From Bacteroides gallinarum DSM 18171 = JCM 13658 (GTDB lineage: Bacteria; Bacteroidota; Bacteroidia; Bacteroidales; Bacteroidaceae), in the NCBI RefSeq assembly GCF_000374365.1, contig NZ_KB894129.1:1-64000 (forward strand): 64,000 nt of DNA, written 5' to 3'. Positions within the stretch are counted from its first letter, which is position 1; each line of letters opens with the position of its first letter. Shown here piece after piece: positions 35,345-44,946 of the stretch. The translations under genes and the position numbers were made by a program. The notes beneath the pieces were generated by a model that worked only from the letters and a program-made list of their open reading frames with translations, was not told where the DNA came from and searched no databases.

Positions 35345-37078
35345 TTACTCTTCAGTCTCATTATAGCCTTCAATCTGGATAAGGTTTCTGTTTGCCTGTA
35401 TCTCCGATGTGGGGAGAGGGAAAAGATTTCTTGTCTTATCGAACGTAACACCGTTCTTATTACCCCCCTTGAACGACCAGTTGTATGTGGCCTGCGTGCC
35501 GCCGAACTGGTTAAAACGTATAAGGTCAGTACGACGGAGCCCCTCGAAATAGAACTCGCGCGAACGCTCGTCGAGGACATAGTCCAAGGTATAAGAGCTG
35601 CTTGTGGTGGTATGAGCACGCTTGCGCAAGGCATCGATATAGCCCTTTGCCTTTGTAGAACTCTCTCCATTGAGGTGCATTTCTGCCTCGGCAGCATTGA
35701 GATAAGCCTCTGCCACACGGAAAAGGAAGAAATCCGTATCTACATCGAATACATCGTGCGGGCTTCCGCCGTTGGAATAGTTGTTATTCCATTTCGTAGT
35801 TACCAGGCCTTGATAGAAGCTGGAGTTGTCGCCCAAGTCAAGCGTACGTTCATCGCCGTCCGAACCTTTTCCCCAGAAAAGTGCACGGTCGTCAATATTC
35901 AAAGCGCGGATTTCCTTTGTCGTCTTACCTACAAAAGACTCCGGGTTATTGGTAAACTTCTCAATCAGTTGAGGACGGCATCGCATACCGGACCAAGTAT
36001 TGCCCGTAGTACCAGCCGTAAGGTCGGTTACAGTCAGCATCTTGTCATTCCACATAGCGGCAATAAAGAAGAGCGAACCTCCATAGCCTTTCGTTTCCTT
36101 TCCGTCCTGAAGAAGCGGCAAGATAGCTTCGCAACTGGCTCCGTTGGAACCGTTATCGCCCATAAAAAGCAAATCGTACGGACGGTAGCCTCTCTGTGTA
36201 GCTTCTGTCGAAATCTTGCTATCATCGAAAAGCGCATAACTCGAATTGATAACCTTTTCGGCATATTCCAACGCTTTGTCCCAATGAGGATTGTTCTGTC
36301 CGTCATTATTAAGGTAAGTACCTGCATTAAGATACAAACGGCTCAGCAAAATCCAAGCTGCCGCCTTGTCGGCACGGCCGTAGTTCGCATCGCTGTCTGT
36401 TTCCGGCTCTGCCGGCAACATATCGGCTTCGGCATTTTCCAGTTCTTTCTTCACCCAGTTAAAGAGGAATTCACGTCCTAATTGCAGGAGTTCCGCACGG
36501 GTATAGGTGGCACTCTCGTCAAATTTTTCATTATAAGCATGCGCCTGTTTGGGAACTGCCGAGGTAATCGTTTCGATAAAAGACGGGTCTCCAAAGAAAT
36601 CGAGCATCAGAAAATAGTTGTATGCACGGATAAAGCGTACTTCTGCAAGCATTGTCTTATCGCTCTGTGCCTCTTCAAGGCTCAGATAATGATTACAGTA
36701 CGTAATATTGGACATCAAACGATAATAAAGAAATCTGAGGGTAGCAGTACCCGGCATACATTGATTATAACTGATATCCGTAATACCGCCGTCGCTCCAC
36801 CAACAGATAGCCTCATCGGAAGAAAGTTCGTTAAAGTTAAATACGTTACGCAGCAATGTCGATTTACCGGCATCGTCTATGGTAAAGTCTGCATTACCGT
36901 CATTACCTTCCATAATGAGTCCGGCATAACACTTGCTGTACAGGGCCAACAGGTTCGGGGTAGCTTCTACGGTAGGGTCTATATTTCCTTTTTCAAGGTC
37001 GTCCATACAGGAAGTCATGCTTGCTGTCAACAAAAGGGCAACGGCAGGAAATATTGCTTTTATTTTATTTAGTTTCAT
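35345..37078 (-). CDS. SusD/RagB-family nutrient-binding lipoprotein
   Basis: 577 residues. The lipoprotein signal ends MTSCMDDLEKG. The helical SusD core is visible (EVRFIRAYNYFLMLDFFGDPSF; ADKAAAWILLSRLYLNAGTYL), and the conserved end reads VLDERSREFYFEGLRRTDLIRFNQF...NLFPLPTSEIQANRNL. It caps the SusC channel and delivers oligosaccharide to it. It follows susC by 20 bases. Confidence 0.93.
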   Translation of the reverse strand: MKLNKIKAIFPAVALLLTASMTSCMDDLEKGNIDPTVEATPNLLALYSKCYAGLIMEGNDGNADFTIDDAGKSTLLRNVFNFNELSSDEAICWWSDGGITDISYNQCMPGTATLRFLYYRLMSNITYCNHYLSLEEAQSDKTMLAEVRFIRAYNYFLMLDFFGDPSFIETITSAVPKQAHAYNEKFDESATYTRAELLQLGREFLFNWVKKELENAEADMLPAEPETDSDANYGRADKAAAWILLSRLYLNAGTYLNNDGQNNPHWDKALEYAEKVINSSYALFDDSKISTEATQRGYRPYDLLFMGDNGSNGASCEAILPLLQDGKETKGYGGSLFFIAAMWNDKMLTVTDLTAGTTGNTWSGMRCRPQLIEKFTNNPESFVGKTTKEIRALNIDDRALFWGKGSDGDERTLDLGDNSSFYQGLVTTKWNNNYSNGGSPHDVFDVDTDFFLFRVAEAYLNAAEAEMHLNGESSTKAKGYIDALRKRAHTTTSSSYTLDYVLDERSREFYFEGLRRTDLIRFNQFGGTQATYNWSFKGGNKNGVTFDKTRNLFPLPTSEIQANRNLIQIEGYNETEE

Positions 37079-37098
37079 AATGGTCCTTGTTTATTAAA

Positions 37099-40000
37099 TT
37101 AGAAATTAAGATTCAGTCCAAGAAGGAAAGTACGGCTGCGCGGATAAAGGCTGCTCTCCTTACCGGAAGTCTGTTCCGGGTCGAGCCCCTTGTACTTCGT
37201 AAGGGTAAAGACATTTGAGCACGAAGCATAAATACGGCCCGACACGCCTTTGTATTTACCGGCCTTGAAGAGATTATCGAAATTATATCCGAGCGTGATG
37301 TTGTCGCACTTCAGGAAACTTGCGTTCTGTACGAAATAATCGGAAAGCGCATAGTTGTAAGAACTCCAGCCGAGATTTATAATATCCGCCGTGCTATTTT
37401 CATAATATCCCTTGGAATTATAAAGCGCTGCAGAATTCGCCTTGCCCGATTCGATACCATTATATACATAATTACCGAAGCTTGCCCTGAAATTCGTTCC
37501 GAGGTCCCAGTTCTTGTAAGCCACCTTGAAGTTAAAGCCTCCGGTCCAGGGTGCTATGATGTTCTTATAATAATAGCGGTCGCTCTCGTCGATAGTGCCG
37601 TCGGAATTCCGGTCTACATAGCATCCCATGACAGGCCGTCCGTTTTCATCGTACACTTGCTGATAAACCCAGAAAGAGTTGGCCGGAAGCCCTACCTGAT
37701 GATAAGTGATTTGCTGGTCCGTGCCCACCTTCATTCCGGCTTCAATGACATCGCGTCCGCCATAAAGTTCTGTTATCTCGTTCTTATTGTATGCTACGTT
37801 CACTCCAAGTTCCACAAACCAGTCTTTTGTCTGTATGGGCTTGCCGGAGAGAGCAATCTCGACACCGGTGTTTTCCAAAGAACCGGCATTTAGCAAAAGA
37901 GCATTGTCGAAGTTCTGTCCTGCCGGAATGGTAGGTGTGGAAAGCAAGTCGGTCGTTTTACGGTGATAAGCATCGAAATTCAAGGTCAGTCTTTGATTGA
38001 ACATACCGTAATCCAATCCCAGATTCCATGTCGTCGTGGTTTCCCAGGTAAGTTCATCGTTATAAGCCAAAGGCTGATAAAGGATACCGGGATTATCAGG
38101 ACCTACCGGATAGTGGTGGTTATCACTGGTACTTACCTTGTATGTAGCGGTATAATACTCCTTGCCGGTATCTTGCTGACCGGTTTTACCCCAACCGAGA
38201 CGGAGTTTCAGGTCGCTCACAATATCTATGTCCTTCAAAAAGGCTTCGTCTTTGACGCGCCATGCAAAGGCCGCCGACGGGAAGAAACCCCAGCGCTGTC
38301 CGTCTGCAAAACGGCTCGAACCATCGTAACGGGCAGTAAATGTAAAGAGGTAACGGTCAAGAAGCGAATAATTGGCACGACCATACCAGCTGACAAGATA
38401 AATCTGGCCTCTCCAGTTTTTCGAGGTAGAACTGTTTATCGTTCCGGCCTTCGGAGTACCGTCATCATACGTACTCTCATTGGTAGAAGGATAGTAGTTT
38501 GTAAACCATTCGCCTCCCCAATATTTCATATGGTTATATTCGTAACCCACCATTACATCGAAGTGGTGTGCCTTATTGAAATCCTTGTTATACTGAGCAT
38601 ATGCCGTAGCGATAAGGTTATACTTCTTTTCCGTGTTTTCGCCTACGCCGCCATAGTAGAATCCATAAGTAGAGTACGGATTGTTATTGGTATATTCTCC
38701 ACCGTCGGCATACTCGCCCGAAAGGTTCATGTGCAGACGTAAATCTTCGAAACCATGTATTTTATAATCTGCCTCGAAGTTACCGAGAAGCACGGTAGCA
38801 CTCTTGTTGAATGTATAATTGTTAATCAATTCCACCGGATTCTTAGGAGCGTCATCATTGCGTGCAAACGGGAAAGTGGGGTCGTATTCGGAAGTATTCT
38901 TCGTCCATTGCCAATAACCGCCCCAGTTCTTGAACTGTTCGTCATCACTCGTTATCGGACGGGTCGGGTCCATGGAGATAGCGGCGCCAATAGCATCCGT
39001 GCCTCCCGGATTTGTCTTCGAATAAGAGTACTTGGCATTGATATTGAAGTTAAGGTGGTCATTCAGCAACGAAGGGTTCAATGTAAATCCCGCCGTAAAA
39101 CGGCTGTAATCGGAACCTTTCAGGATACCTTCCTGATTCGTATAACCTACACTGACACGATAAGGCATAGACCAGTTGTCATTACCTACTCCGCCGGTAA
39201 CACTGACATTGTGATCGTGGCTGATACCCGCGCGATATATTTCATCCTGCCAATCCGTATCGTACGTCCCGGCAGAAAAATCCGGTGTACCGTCCTCATT
39301 ATATTTTTTCCACCCGAGCCCCGTATAAGCGGCTGAGCCTTCACCATACCTATTTTTAATAAAATCTACATATTCGGCTGCATTCATCACATCGAGTTTG
39401 TCGGAAACCGTACTTACCGACAAAGTTCCGTTATATGAAATCTGCGGCGCCTGATTCTTACGTCCTTTCTTAGTTGTAATAATAATTACACCATTAGAAC
39501 CACGGCTACCGTAAATTGCCGTGGCAGAAGCATCTTTCAGTACCGTAAAAGTTTCGATATCATTAGGATTGACAAGCGAAAGTGGATTGTTCATACCTTT
39601 TGTATTGTTGTTATCCATCGGCATACCGTCTATCACGATAAGCGGATTGTTACTGGCATTCAATGATGCGCCGCCGCGAATACGAATCTGAGCACCTTCG
39701 CCGGGAGCTCCCGAAGTGGTATTTACATTTACACCGGCAATCTTACCCTGAATCATATCCTGGGCATTTACAACCAATCCCTTATTCTTCTCATCCGGCT
39801 TGATAGCTGTCACCGAACCGGTAAGGTCGTTTTTCTTGGCTACACCATAACCGATAACAACCACCTCGTTCAATAACTCCGAATCATCCTTCAAAGTCAC
39901 AATCACAGATGAAGCCGCTTCTATTTCCTGTGTTTTATAACCTATAAAAGATACTTGAAGAATAGCTCCTTTGGGAACAGACAATGTAAAATTTCCGTCC

Positions 40001-40185
40001 AAATCGGTAATAGTACCGTTAGACGGATTACCTTTTTCAATGACATTAGCTCCGATAACACCACCCATAGCATCTTTCACATGCCCTTTCACCGTGATGT
40101 TCTGTGCATAAACGCCAACTGACAAGAATAACCCTAATAACAAGGGAAGAATCGTTCGATAGATTCCAAGATTAACTTGCTTCAT
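37099..40185 (-). CDS. SusC/RagA-family TonB-dependent outer-membrane transporter
   Basis: 1028 residues starting MKQVNLGIYRTILPLLLGLFLSVGVYAQ. The frame is open 24 bases further upstream, but this ATG gives a normal signal peptide. After it come a carboxypeptidase-like domain (GHVKDAMGGVIGANVIEKGN...TDLDGNFTLSV), the plug (VVVIGYGVAKKNDLTGSV...QIRIRGGASLNASNNPLIVIDG) and the beta-barrel ending LLGLNLNF. There is no STN domain, so signalling is not through a hybrid anti-sigma route. It is the first gene of the operon, with a promoter at 40297-40330 and a LacI-type operator upstream. Confidence 0.94.
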   Translation of the reverse strand: MKQVNLGIYRTILPLLLGLFLSVGVYAQNITVKGHVKDAMGGVIGANVIEKGNPSNGTITDLDGNFTLSVPKGAILQVSFIGYKTQEIEAASSVIVTLKDDSELLNEVVVIGYGVAKKNDLTGSVTAIKPDEKNKGLVVNAQDMIQGKIAGVNVNTTSGAPGEGAQIRIRGGASLNASNNPLIVIDGMPMDNNNTKGMNNPLSLVNPNDIETFTVLKDASATAIYGSRGSNGVIIITTKKGRKNQAPQISYNGTLSVSTVSDKLDVMNAAEYVDFIKNRYGEGSAAYTGLGWKKYNEDGTPDFSAGTYDTDWQDEIYRAGISHDHNVSVTGGVGNDNWSMPYRVSVGYTNQEGILKGSDYSRFTAGFTLNPSLLNDHLNFNINAKYSYSKTNPGGTDAIGAAISMDPTRPITSDDEQFKNWGGYWQWTKNTSEYDPTFPFARNDDAPKNPVELINNYTFNKSATVLLGNFEADYKIHGFEDLRLHMNLSGEYADGGEYTNNNPYSTYGFYYGGVGENTEKKYNLIATAYAQYNKDFNKAHHFDVMVGYEYNHMKYWGGEWFTNYYPSTNESTYDDGTPKAGTINSSTSKNWRGQIYLVSWYGRANYSLLDRYLFTFTARYDGSSRFADGQRWGFFPSAAFAWRVKDEAFLKDIDIVSDLKLRLGWGKTGQQDTGKEYYTATYKVSTSDNHHYPVGPDNPGILYQPLAYNDELTWETTTTWNLGLDYGMFNQRLTLNFDAYHRKTTDLLSTPTIPAGQNFDNALLLNAGSLENTGVEIALSGKPIQTKDWFVELGVNVAYNKNEITELYGGRDVIEAGMKVGTDQQITYHQVGLPANSFWVYQQVYDENGRPVMGCYVDRNSDGTIDESDRYYYKNIIAPWTGGFNFKVAYKNWDLGTNFRASFGNYVYNGIESGKANSAALYNSKGYYENSTADIINLGWSSYNYALSDYFVQNASFLKCDNITLGYNFDNLFKAGKYKGVSGRIYASCSNVFTLTKYKGLDPEQTSGKESSLYPRSRTFLLGLNLNF

Positions 40186-40296
40186 GCATTTAAAAATTAA
40201 AGTTAACAATATTAATTATCTACAATACATTCAAAAAACGTTTCAGTATATTAACCTAAATACGGAACGTGTTCCAAATACTTTATTATGATACTC

Positions 40297-40330
40297 CAAA
40301 TGTATGCTATATTTTTAATCAAGAAACAAA
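40297..40330 (-). promoter_or_regulatory. promoter of the susC operon
   Basis: On the minus strand the -7 box TACATTTG (40304-40297) fits TAnnTTTG. A -33 TTTG lies at 40330-40327, 22 bases upstream and close to the usual 19-21. The leader to the susC ATG is about 100 bases and contains a GGAAC-GT-GTTCC palindrome. Confidence 0.6.
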
Positions 40331-40359
40331 GATGCCGCAAAAAAAATCAATAAGAAGAA

Positions 40360-40373
40360 TGCAAACGATTGCA
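40360..40373. promoter_or_regulatory. LacI-family operator upstream of susC
   Basis: TGCAAACGATTGCA has the CG-centred palindrome typical of LacI-family sites. It is the exact reverse complement of the site at 44787-44800. It lies 30 bases upstream of the -33 box, a position that would suit activation. Confidence 0.65.
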
Positions 40374-40541
40374 CCATATCCGGTATAGCATACAATCATC
40401 TTATAAACGCATGGTCGCATAAGCAAAACACGTAATGGATAACGGAAAATCAGTAAGATAATAGCTGCAAAAGCACTTATTAATAGCAGTTTACCTACTG
40501 TATTTTCCCTGAAGCGGCAGGCTGTTTTTTTCGTTTCACAA

Positions 40542-40607
40542 TTGCGGGCTCTACGGTTGCCAGTTGCAGGCTGTCGGGCCCGCAACTGGCAACCGTAGAG
40601 CCCGCAA
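40542..40607. repeat. 26-bp perfect inverted repeat
   Basis: Left arm 40542-40567 (begins TTGCGGGCTCTACGG) pairs perfectly with 40582-40607 around a 14-nt loop rich in GC. No U-run follows directly on either strand. It lies in the 800-base space between the GH2 terminator and the susC promoter, away from any stop codon. It may be a repeat of mobile origin or an RNA-processing hairpin. Confidence 0.6.
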
Positions 40608-40810
40608 CCGGAAAACAAGAAAAAGAAAGTGATAAAAGAATATTATATATGGGATAAAACAAAGAAAAGAAAGAAGGAATAAGGCATTTATCTCCAATAA
40701 ATACCTTACCATTACAGGAGGGCAAACATAAAAAATTAAGAGCGTTTTACCCCCAAAGATTGCCACGAACTACATGATAGAAACATTTCAGGCTTAGAAA
40801 GCATTAAAAA

Positions 40811-40834
40811 AGCCTCATATACAGGCTATGAGGC
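40811..40834 (-). terminator. terminator of the GH53-GH2 operon
   Basis: On the minus strand GCCTCATA pairs with TATGAGGC around a 7-nt loop and is followed by six T. It lies about 190 bases past the GH2 stop and separates that operon from susC. Confidence 0.7.
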
Positions 40835-40876
40835 AATCGTCACAACCAATTGGTTATAAAGCAGATAAGAATTATT

Positions 40877-40980
40877 CGAGTGACGACTACGAATTTATAA
40901 GCACTCTCGTCACACTTGTCGTCACCCTCTGTATCCCTTTCCTACAAAGGAATACAGAGGGATTAGTGACGAGTGACGAC
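40877..40980. repeat. hairpin flanked by direct repeat CGAGTGACGAC
   Basis: CCCTCTGTATCCCTTT (40925-40940) pairs with 40946-40961 with one mismatch around CCTAC. TCGTCAC/GTGACGA extends the stem. The 11-bp sequence CGAGTGACGAC is repeated directly at both ends (40877, 40970). It looks like a small mobile repeat between the terminator and GH2. Confidence 0.5.
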
Positions 40981-41021
40981 AAATTATGCAAAACTCTACA
41001 ACAGTACAAATAATGCAGATG

Positions 41022-43496
41022 CTACATGCCGGCAGACAATACGATTTTTCCGGTTCGTAATCCCTTAGCACGGGCTTCGAAAACTATTTCGCCCGACTGC
41101 TCCGTACTCTGCACGATAGCGGTCAGTTGTCCGCTGAAAGCCGGCATCTTGGGCAGGTGGAAAAGGTCTAAGCTGGTGGCATCGCCATTGGCGGCGGCAC
41201 GGTAGCGGCCTGCTCCTTTCACGGAGAAAGAAACAAGGCGGTTGTCTGACGGACACAGGTTGCCGTCCTTATCGACCACGCGAACAGTGATATAAGCCAA
41301 ATCCTTGCCGTCGGCAGTAAGCTGGGTACGGTCTGCCACCAACTCCAGATGATGAGGCTTGCCGGCAGTACGTACCACCTTCTCCTCTACCGGTTTGCCG
41401 GAGGCATCATAAGCCACGACTTTCAGTTCGCCCGGCTCATAAGGGACATCCAGCCACATCAGGCGGTAACGGCGTTGCAGCGCGAGCGAGTCCTTACCCT
41501 GCAAGGCTTTGCTCTCCTGCGCCGTCAGCTTGCGCTGTTTGCCGTAACTCTTGCCATTGACGAAAAGTTCTGCGGAGGAATAATTGGTATATACGAAAAC
41601 GGGAGTGTTCTCTCCTTCCCTGCCCGGCCACGTCCAATGCGGAAGGACATGCAAAGTATTCGCCTTCTTGTTCCAAACGCTGCGATACAGATAGTAACGG
41701 TCTTTGGGCAGGCTCGCCAGGTCTATGATACCGAATACGGAACTATGGCTAGGCCAGGCATCCGTATCGTAGGGGGACGGTTCGCCCAGGTAGTCGAAAC
41801 CCGTCCAGACGAACTGGCCGATAGTCCAGTCGTAATCGTCCGCCAGGGCAAAGTCCTCATCGGGAATATTAGACCATGAGCAACACTCCACATCATAACC
41901 CGAACACTGGTGGTCATCGTACACCGCACCGGCACGTTTCTCTACCGGGAACTTATAAACACCGCGCGAGCTGACGGTAGATGCCGTTTCCGAACCGAGA
42001 ACGATATTCTGCGGAAGGATGTTGTAAGCTTCCACGTAGCGGTGGGCGCGGTAGTTGAAACCGGGCACGTCTATCATAGCGGCAAAACCGTTCTCCAAGA
42101 CGCAAGACACCTGGTCCATGCCGCATGTGACAGGACGTGTGGGGTCTTCGCGATGACATATATCCTGCAAGAAGGAAGCTACCTTGTAACCTTCGGGACT
42201 GCACTGCGTAGGCACTTCATTGCCGATGCTCCACATCACCACGCTTGCATTATTACGGTAATGGCGCAGCATATTCACCATATCCCGTTCCGCCCATTCA
42301 TGGAAATAGCGGTGGTAGCCGTTTTCGCATTTGGCGATATCCCACTCGTCAAAAGGTTCTATCATCATCATAAAGCCCATTTCGTCGCAAAGTTCCACCA
42401 ACTCCGGAGCAGGCATATTATGTGCTGTACGGACAGCGTCGCACCCCATATCCTTCAATAAGGTAAGCTGGCGACGAAGGGCTGCTACATTGATAGCCGC
42501 CCCTAAAGGACCCAAGTCGTGATGATTGCAGACACCCTGGAATTTACGGTGCTTGCCATTCAAGAAAAAGCCCTTATCCGCCACAATCTCTATGCTGCGG
42601 ATACCGAAACGCGTTACGTACTCGTCCACCGGTTTACCGTCTGCATATATTCTGGAAGATGCCTTGTAGAGATAGGGCGTCTCCGGCGACCACAAGGCGG
42701 GAGCGTCTATCAAGAAATTCTGCTCGAACGGCTGTCCGTGATTTATCTTACGGGTATTGTCCTTTACGGCAACCACTTTGCCGTCCGGCGATATAATCTC
42801 GGTTACAATCCGGATATTCTTATTTCCGGCATTAGCAATCTCCGTACGCAAACGTACAGAGGCATATTCATCCGACACGTGCGGAGTTGTCAACTGAGTA
42901 CCCCATACCGGTACATGTACCGATTCGGTCGTTACTAACCGGACATTCCGGTACAACCCTGCACCGGGATACCAGCGCGAAGACTGCGGCTTGTTCTCCA
43001 AACGCACGGCAAGCGTATTGGGCTGTCCATCCTTATATATATAAGGTGTGACATCGCAGTGAAAAGAGTTGTAGCCGAAAGGCCAGAAACAAGCCTCTTG
43101 TCCGTTGACATAAACACGGGCTTCGCTCATGGCTCCGTCGAAAACCAATGTAGCCTGCTTCTCCGCCGGAACAGTAAAGGTAGTACGATACCAGCCTACA
43201 CCCACATAAGGCAATCCCCCCGTACGTCCGGTCTTTATCGAAGCCTGCTTTTCGAAATTCTGCGTAACGGCAACTTTCTGTAAATCGTTATTATAATCGA
43301 ACGGCCCGTAAATAGCCCAATCATGGGGCACGGTCACTGCCTGCCACCGATTATCGTCATAACCGGGACGGGCAGCCTCGGACACATCTCCCTGGAAGAA
43401 CTTCCAGCCTTTCTCCAAATAAACCTCGGTACGCTGCGCTACAATAGCCGGGGAAAGAAAAAAACAACATGCAATCGTTATCAGTATCTTATTCAT
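41022..43496 (-). CDS. GH2 beta-galactosidase-type glycoside hydrolase
   Basis: 824 residues with a signal peptide (SPAIVAQ). The GH2 sugar-binding domain comes first, then an Ig-like domain. The catalytic barrel has KFQGVCNHHDLGPLG, VMWSIGNEVP with the acid/base Glu at about 427, and VLGSETAS with the nucleophile at about 503. C-terminal Ig-like domains follow. GH2 covers several activities. The GH53 partner upstream by 18 bases makes beta-galactosidase the most likely one. It would release galactose from galactan fragments in the periplasm. Confidence 0.85.
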   Translation of the reverse strand: MNKILITIACCFFLSPAIVAQRTEVYLEKGWKFFQGDVSEAARPGYDDNRWQAVTVPHDWAIYGPFDYNNDLQKVAVTQNFEKQASIKTGRTGGLPYVGVGWYRTTFTVPAEKQATLVFDGAMSEARVYVNGQEACFWPFGYNSFHCDVTPYIYKDGQPNTLAVRLENKPQSSRWYPGAGLYRNVRLVTTESVHVPVWGTQLTTPHVSDEYASVRLRTEIANAGNKNIRIVTEIISPDGKVVAVKDNTRKINHGQPFEQNFLIDAPALWSPETPYLYKASSRIYADGKPVDEYVTRFGIRSIEIVADKGFFLNGKHRKFQGVCNHHDLGPLGAAINVAALRRQLTLLKDMGCDAVRTAHNMPAPELVELCDEMGFMMMIEPFDEWDIAKCENGYHRYFHEWAERDMVNMLRHYRNNASVVMWSIGNEVPTQCSPEGYKVASFLQDICHREDPTRPVTCGMDQVSCVLENGFAAMIDVPGFNYRAHRYVEAYNILPQNIVLGSETASTVSSRGVYKFPVEKRAGAVYDDHQCSGYDVECCSWSNIPDEDFALADDYDWTIGQFVWTGFDYLGEPSPYDTDAWPSHSSVFGIIDLASLPKDRYYLYRSVWNKKANTLHVLPHWTWPGREGENTPVFVYTNYSSAELFVNGKSYGKQRKLTAQESKALQGKDSLALQRRYRLMWLDVPYEPGELKVVAYDASGKPVEEKVVRTAGKPHHLELVADRTQLTADGKDLAYITVRVVDKDGNLCPSDNRLVSFSVKGAGRYRAAANGDATSLDLFHLPKMPAFSGQLTAIVQSTEQSGEIVFEARAKGLRTGKIVLSAGM

Positions 43497-43514
43497 AATC
43501 CACTGTTTTAAAAA

Positions 43515-44699
43515 TTACTTAAAAGCATCCATAATCACCGTAGGACGTCCGTCGGCAGTAAATGCTCCCAAACGATATTGGCTCGGCTTGCACTCCGGTT
43601 CCCAGTAGAATACTCCCTTACAACGTCCGTCGGTATTCTCCTTGCTCTCTTTCACAATGCGTTCCAATTGCCGCCTGCCTTCGGCAAGCACAGACTCGCT
43701 TGCCAAATTCCCTTTATCGTCACCGCATTCCACGCCGGTTTCCACTATCATTACGTCGCAATCATACTTGGCGCCCAATGTCTTGATATTATCCATACAA
43801 TCGGTAATGATGTCATCAGCCGTATAATCCGGCTTATCCACCCTTGTCCAATAGGGATAAAGCGACATACCTATCATATCCCACTTCCCATTGTTTTTCT
43901 TCAGCTCATCGAAGAACCAGTTGAACAGTTCTTTGTCCCAGCCATTATCCAAATGAACGATAACAATCGCATCGGCAAAGACCGACTTCACCGCATCGTA
44001 TCCCGTAGTGATAAAATCGCCTAAATTCTTCCAGTTCGTGGGATACACCACTTTATCCGAAGCTGTTGCCGGAGCGTCTTTCAAATCGCGCTCCTTCACA
44101 TCATACGATGCACCGCTCAGTGCCGCATCCTCGTCCCACAGCATACCCGGCCGTATTTCATTGCCTACTTGCACCCATTTGGGAGAAACTCTCGCCGCCT
44201 TCAATGCCTGAAGTACACTGACCGTATGGTCGCTGACAGCCTTTTTCAACTCCGGCAGGCTCTTGCCTTTCCATGCGGCAGGCTTATTCTGCTGGGCAGG
44301 GTCTGCCCACCAATCGCTGTAATGAAAATCTATCATTACATCCATACCTAAATCTTTCGCCCTCTTGGCTTTTGCTACGACATCAGGCGTATTGCACCAA
44401 TTGCCATGCTCCTTTGGGTCTACCCACACACGCAGGCGAATTGCATCCAATCCGCACTCTTTCATCAGGGCAGTACACTCAAGTTGCTTGCCAGAGGCAT
44501 TATAGAAGCGGTGTCCGGCAGTTTCCAGCTCCGTAACCCAACTGATATCGGCTCCTTTAGCAAAATAATCATCGGTAGCGCCGGCAACCTGTTCCGGTGC
44601 TTCCGATGTATTTTCGCGTTCATTACCGGTACTATTCTTGCATGCGAGAAAAAGGCAAGCGATACCTAAAAAGAAAGTGATAAGTTCAATGCGTTTCAT
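43515..44699 (-). CDS. GH53 endo-beta-1,4-galactanase lipoprotein
   Basis: 394 residues. The lipobox is in IACLFLACKNSTG. GH53 signatures are clear: GADISWVTELETAGHRF, LDAIRLRVWVDP, MIDFHYSDWWADP, WVQVGNEIRPGMLW with the acid/base Glu at about 181, and IVETGVEC with the nucleophile at about 320. It cuts beta-1,4-galactan of type I arabinogalactan, probably at the cell surface. It is first in the GH53-GH2 operon, with a -7 box at 44723-44730. It is divergent from the lacI-type regulator gene. Confidence 0.9.
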   Translation of the reverse strand: MKRIELITFFLGIACLFLACKNSTGNERENTSEAPEQVAGATDDYFAKGADISWVTELETAGHRFYNASGKQLECTALMKECGLDAIRLRVWVDPKEHGNWCNTPDVVAKAKRAKDLGMDVMIDFHYSDWWADPAQQNKPAAWKGKSLPELKKAVSDHTVSVLQALKAARVSPKWVQVGNEIRPGMLWDEDAALSGASYDVKERDLKDAPATASDKVVYPTNWKNLGDFITTGYDAVKSVFADAIVIVHLDNGWDKELFNWFFDELKKNNGKWDMIGMSLYPYWTRVDKPDYTADDIITDCMDNIKTLGAKYDCDVMIVETGVECGDDKGNLASESVLAEGRRQLERIVKESKENTDGRCKGVFYWEPECKPSQYRLGAFTADGRPTVIMDAFK

Positions 44700-44722
44700 A
44701 GTCTTAATTTATATATACGAAG

Positions 44723-44730
44723 CAAATATA
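44723..44730 (-). promoter_or_regulatory. -7 box of the GH53-GH2 operon
   Basis: On the minus strand TATATTTG matches TAnnTTTG and lies 24 bases before the GH53 ATG. No clear -33 box is seen. Confidence 0.5.
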
Positions 44731-44786
44731 ATGAATTTACGCCTATATGTACGGGTATGACCGCATTTTGTCGGCATCGCAGCATA

Positions 44787-44800
44787 TGCAATCGTTTGCA
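44787..44800. promoter_or_regulatory. LacI-family operator in the GH53/lacI divergent region
   Basis: TGCAATCGTTTGCA is a 12-of-14 palindrome and the exact reverse complement of the susC site at 40360-40373. It lies about 57 bases upstream of the GH53 -7 box and 55 upstream of the regulator's -7 box, so one bound dimer could affect both promoters. Confidence 0.68.
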
Positions 44801-44854
44801 CAAACTTATAATCCGATATATATCAATAGAAAAGTTTTATTAAGTCCATTCTGC

Positions 44855-44862
44855 TATTTTTG
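44855..44862 (+). promoter_or_regulatory. -7 box of the LacI-family regulator gene
   Basis: TATTTTTG matches TAnnTTTG, 85 bases before the ATG. Its -33 element is unclear. Confidence 0.45.
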
Positions 44863-44946
44863 CAGCAGGATAGAATAAGAATGCCGGCTTGCGACCTTCG
44901 TACATCTTCCTTTTTTATTACCTTTGGCTGAAAAAGAATAATACTG

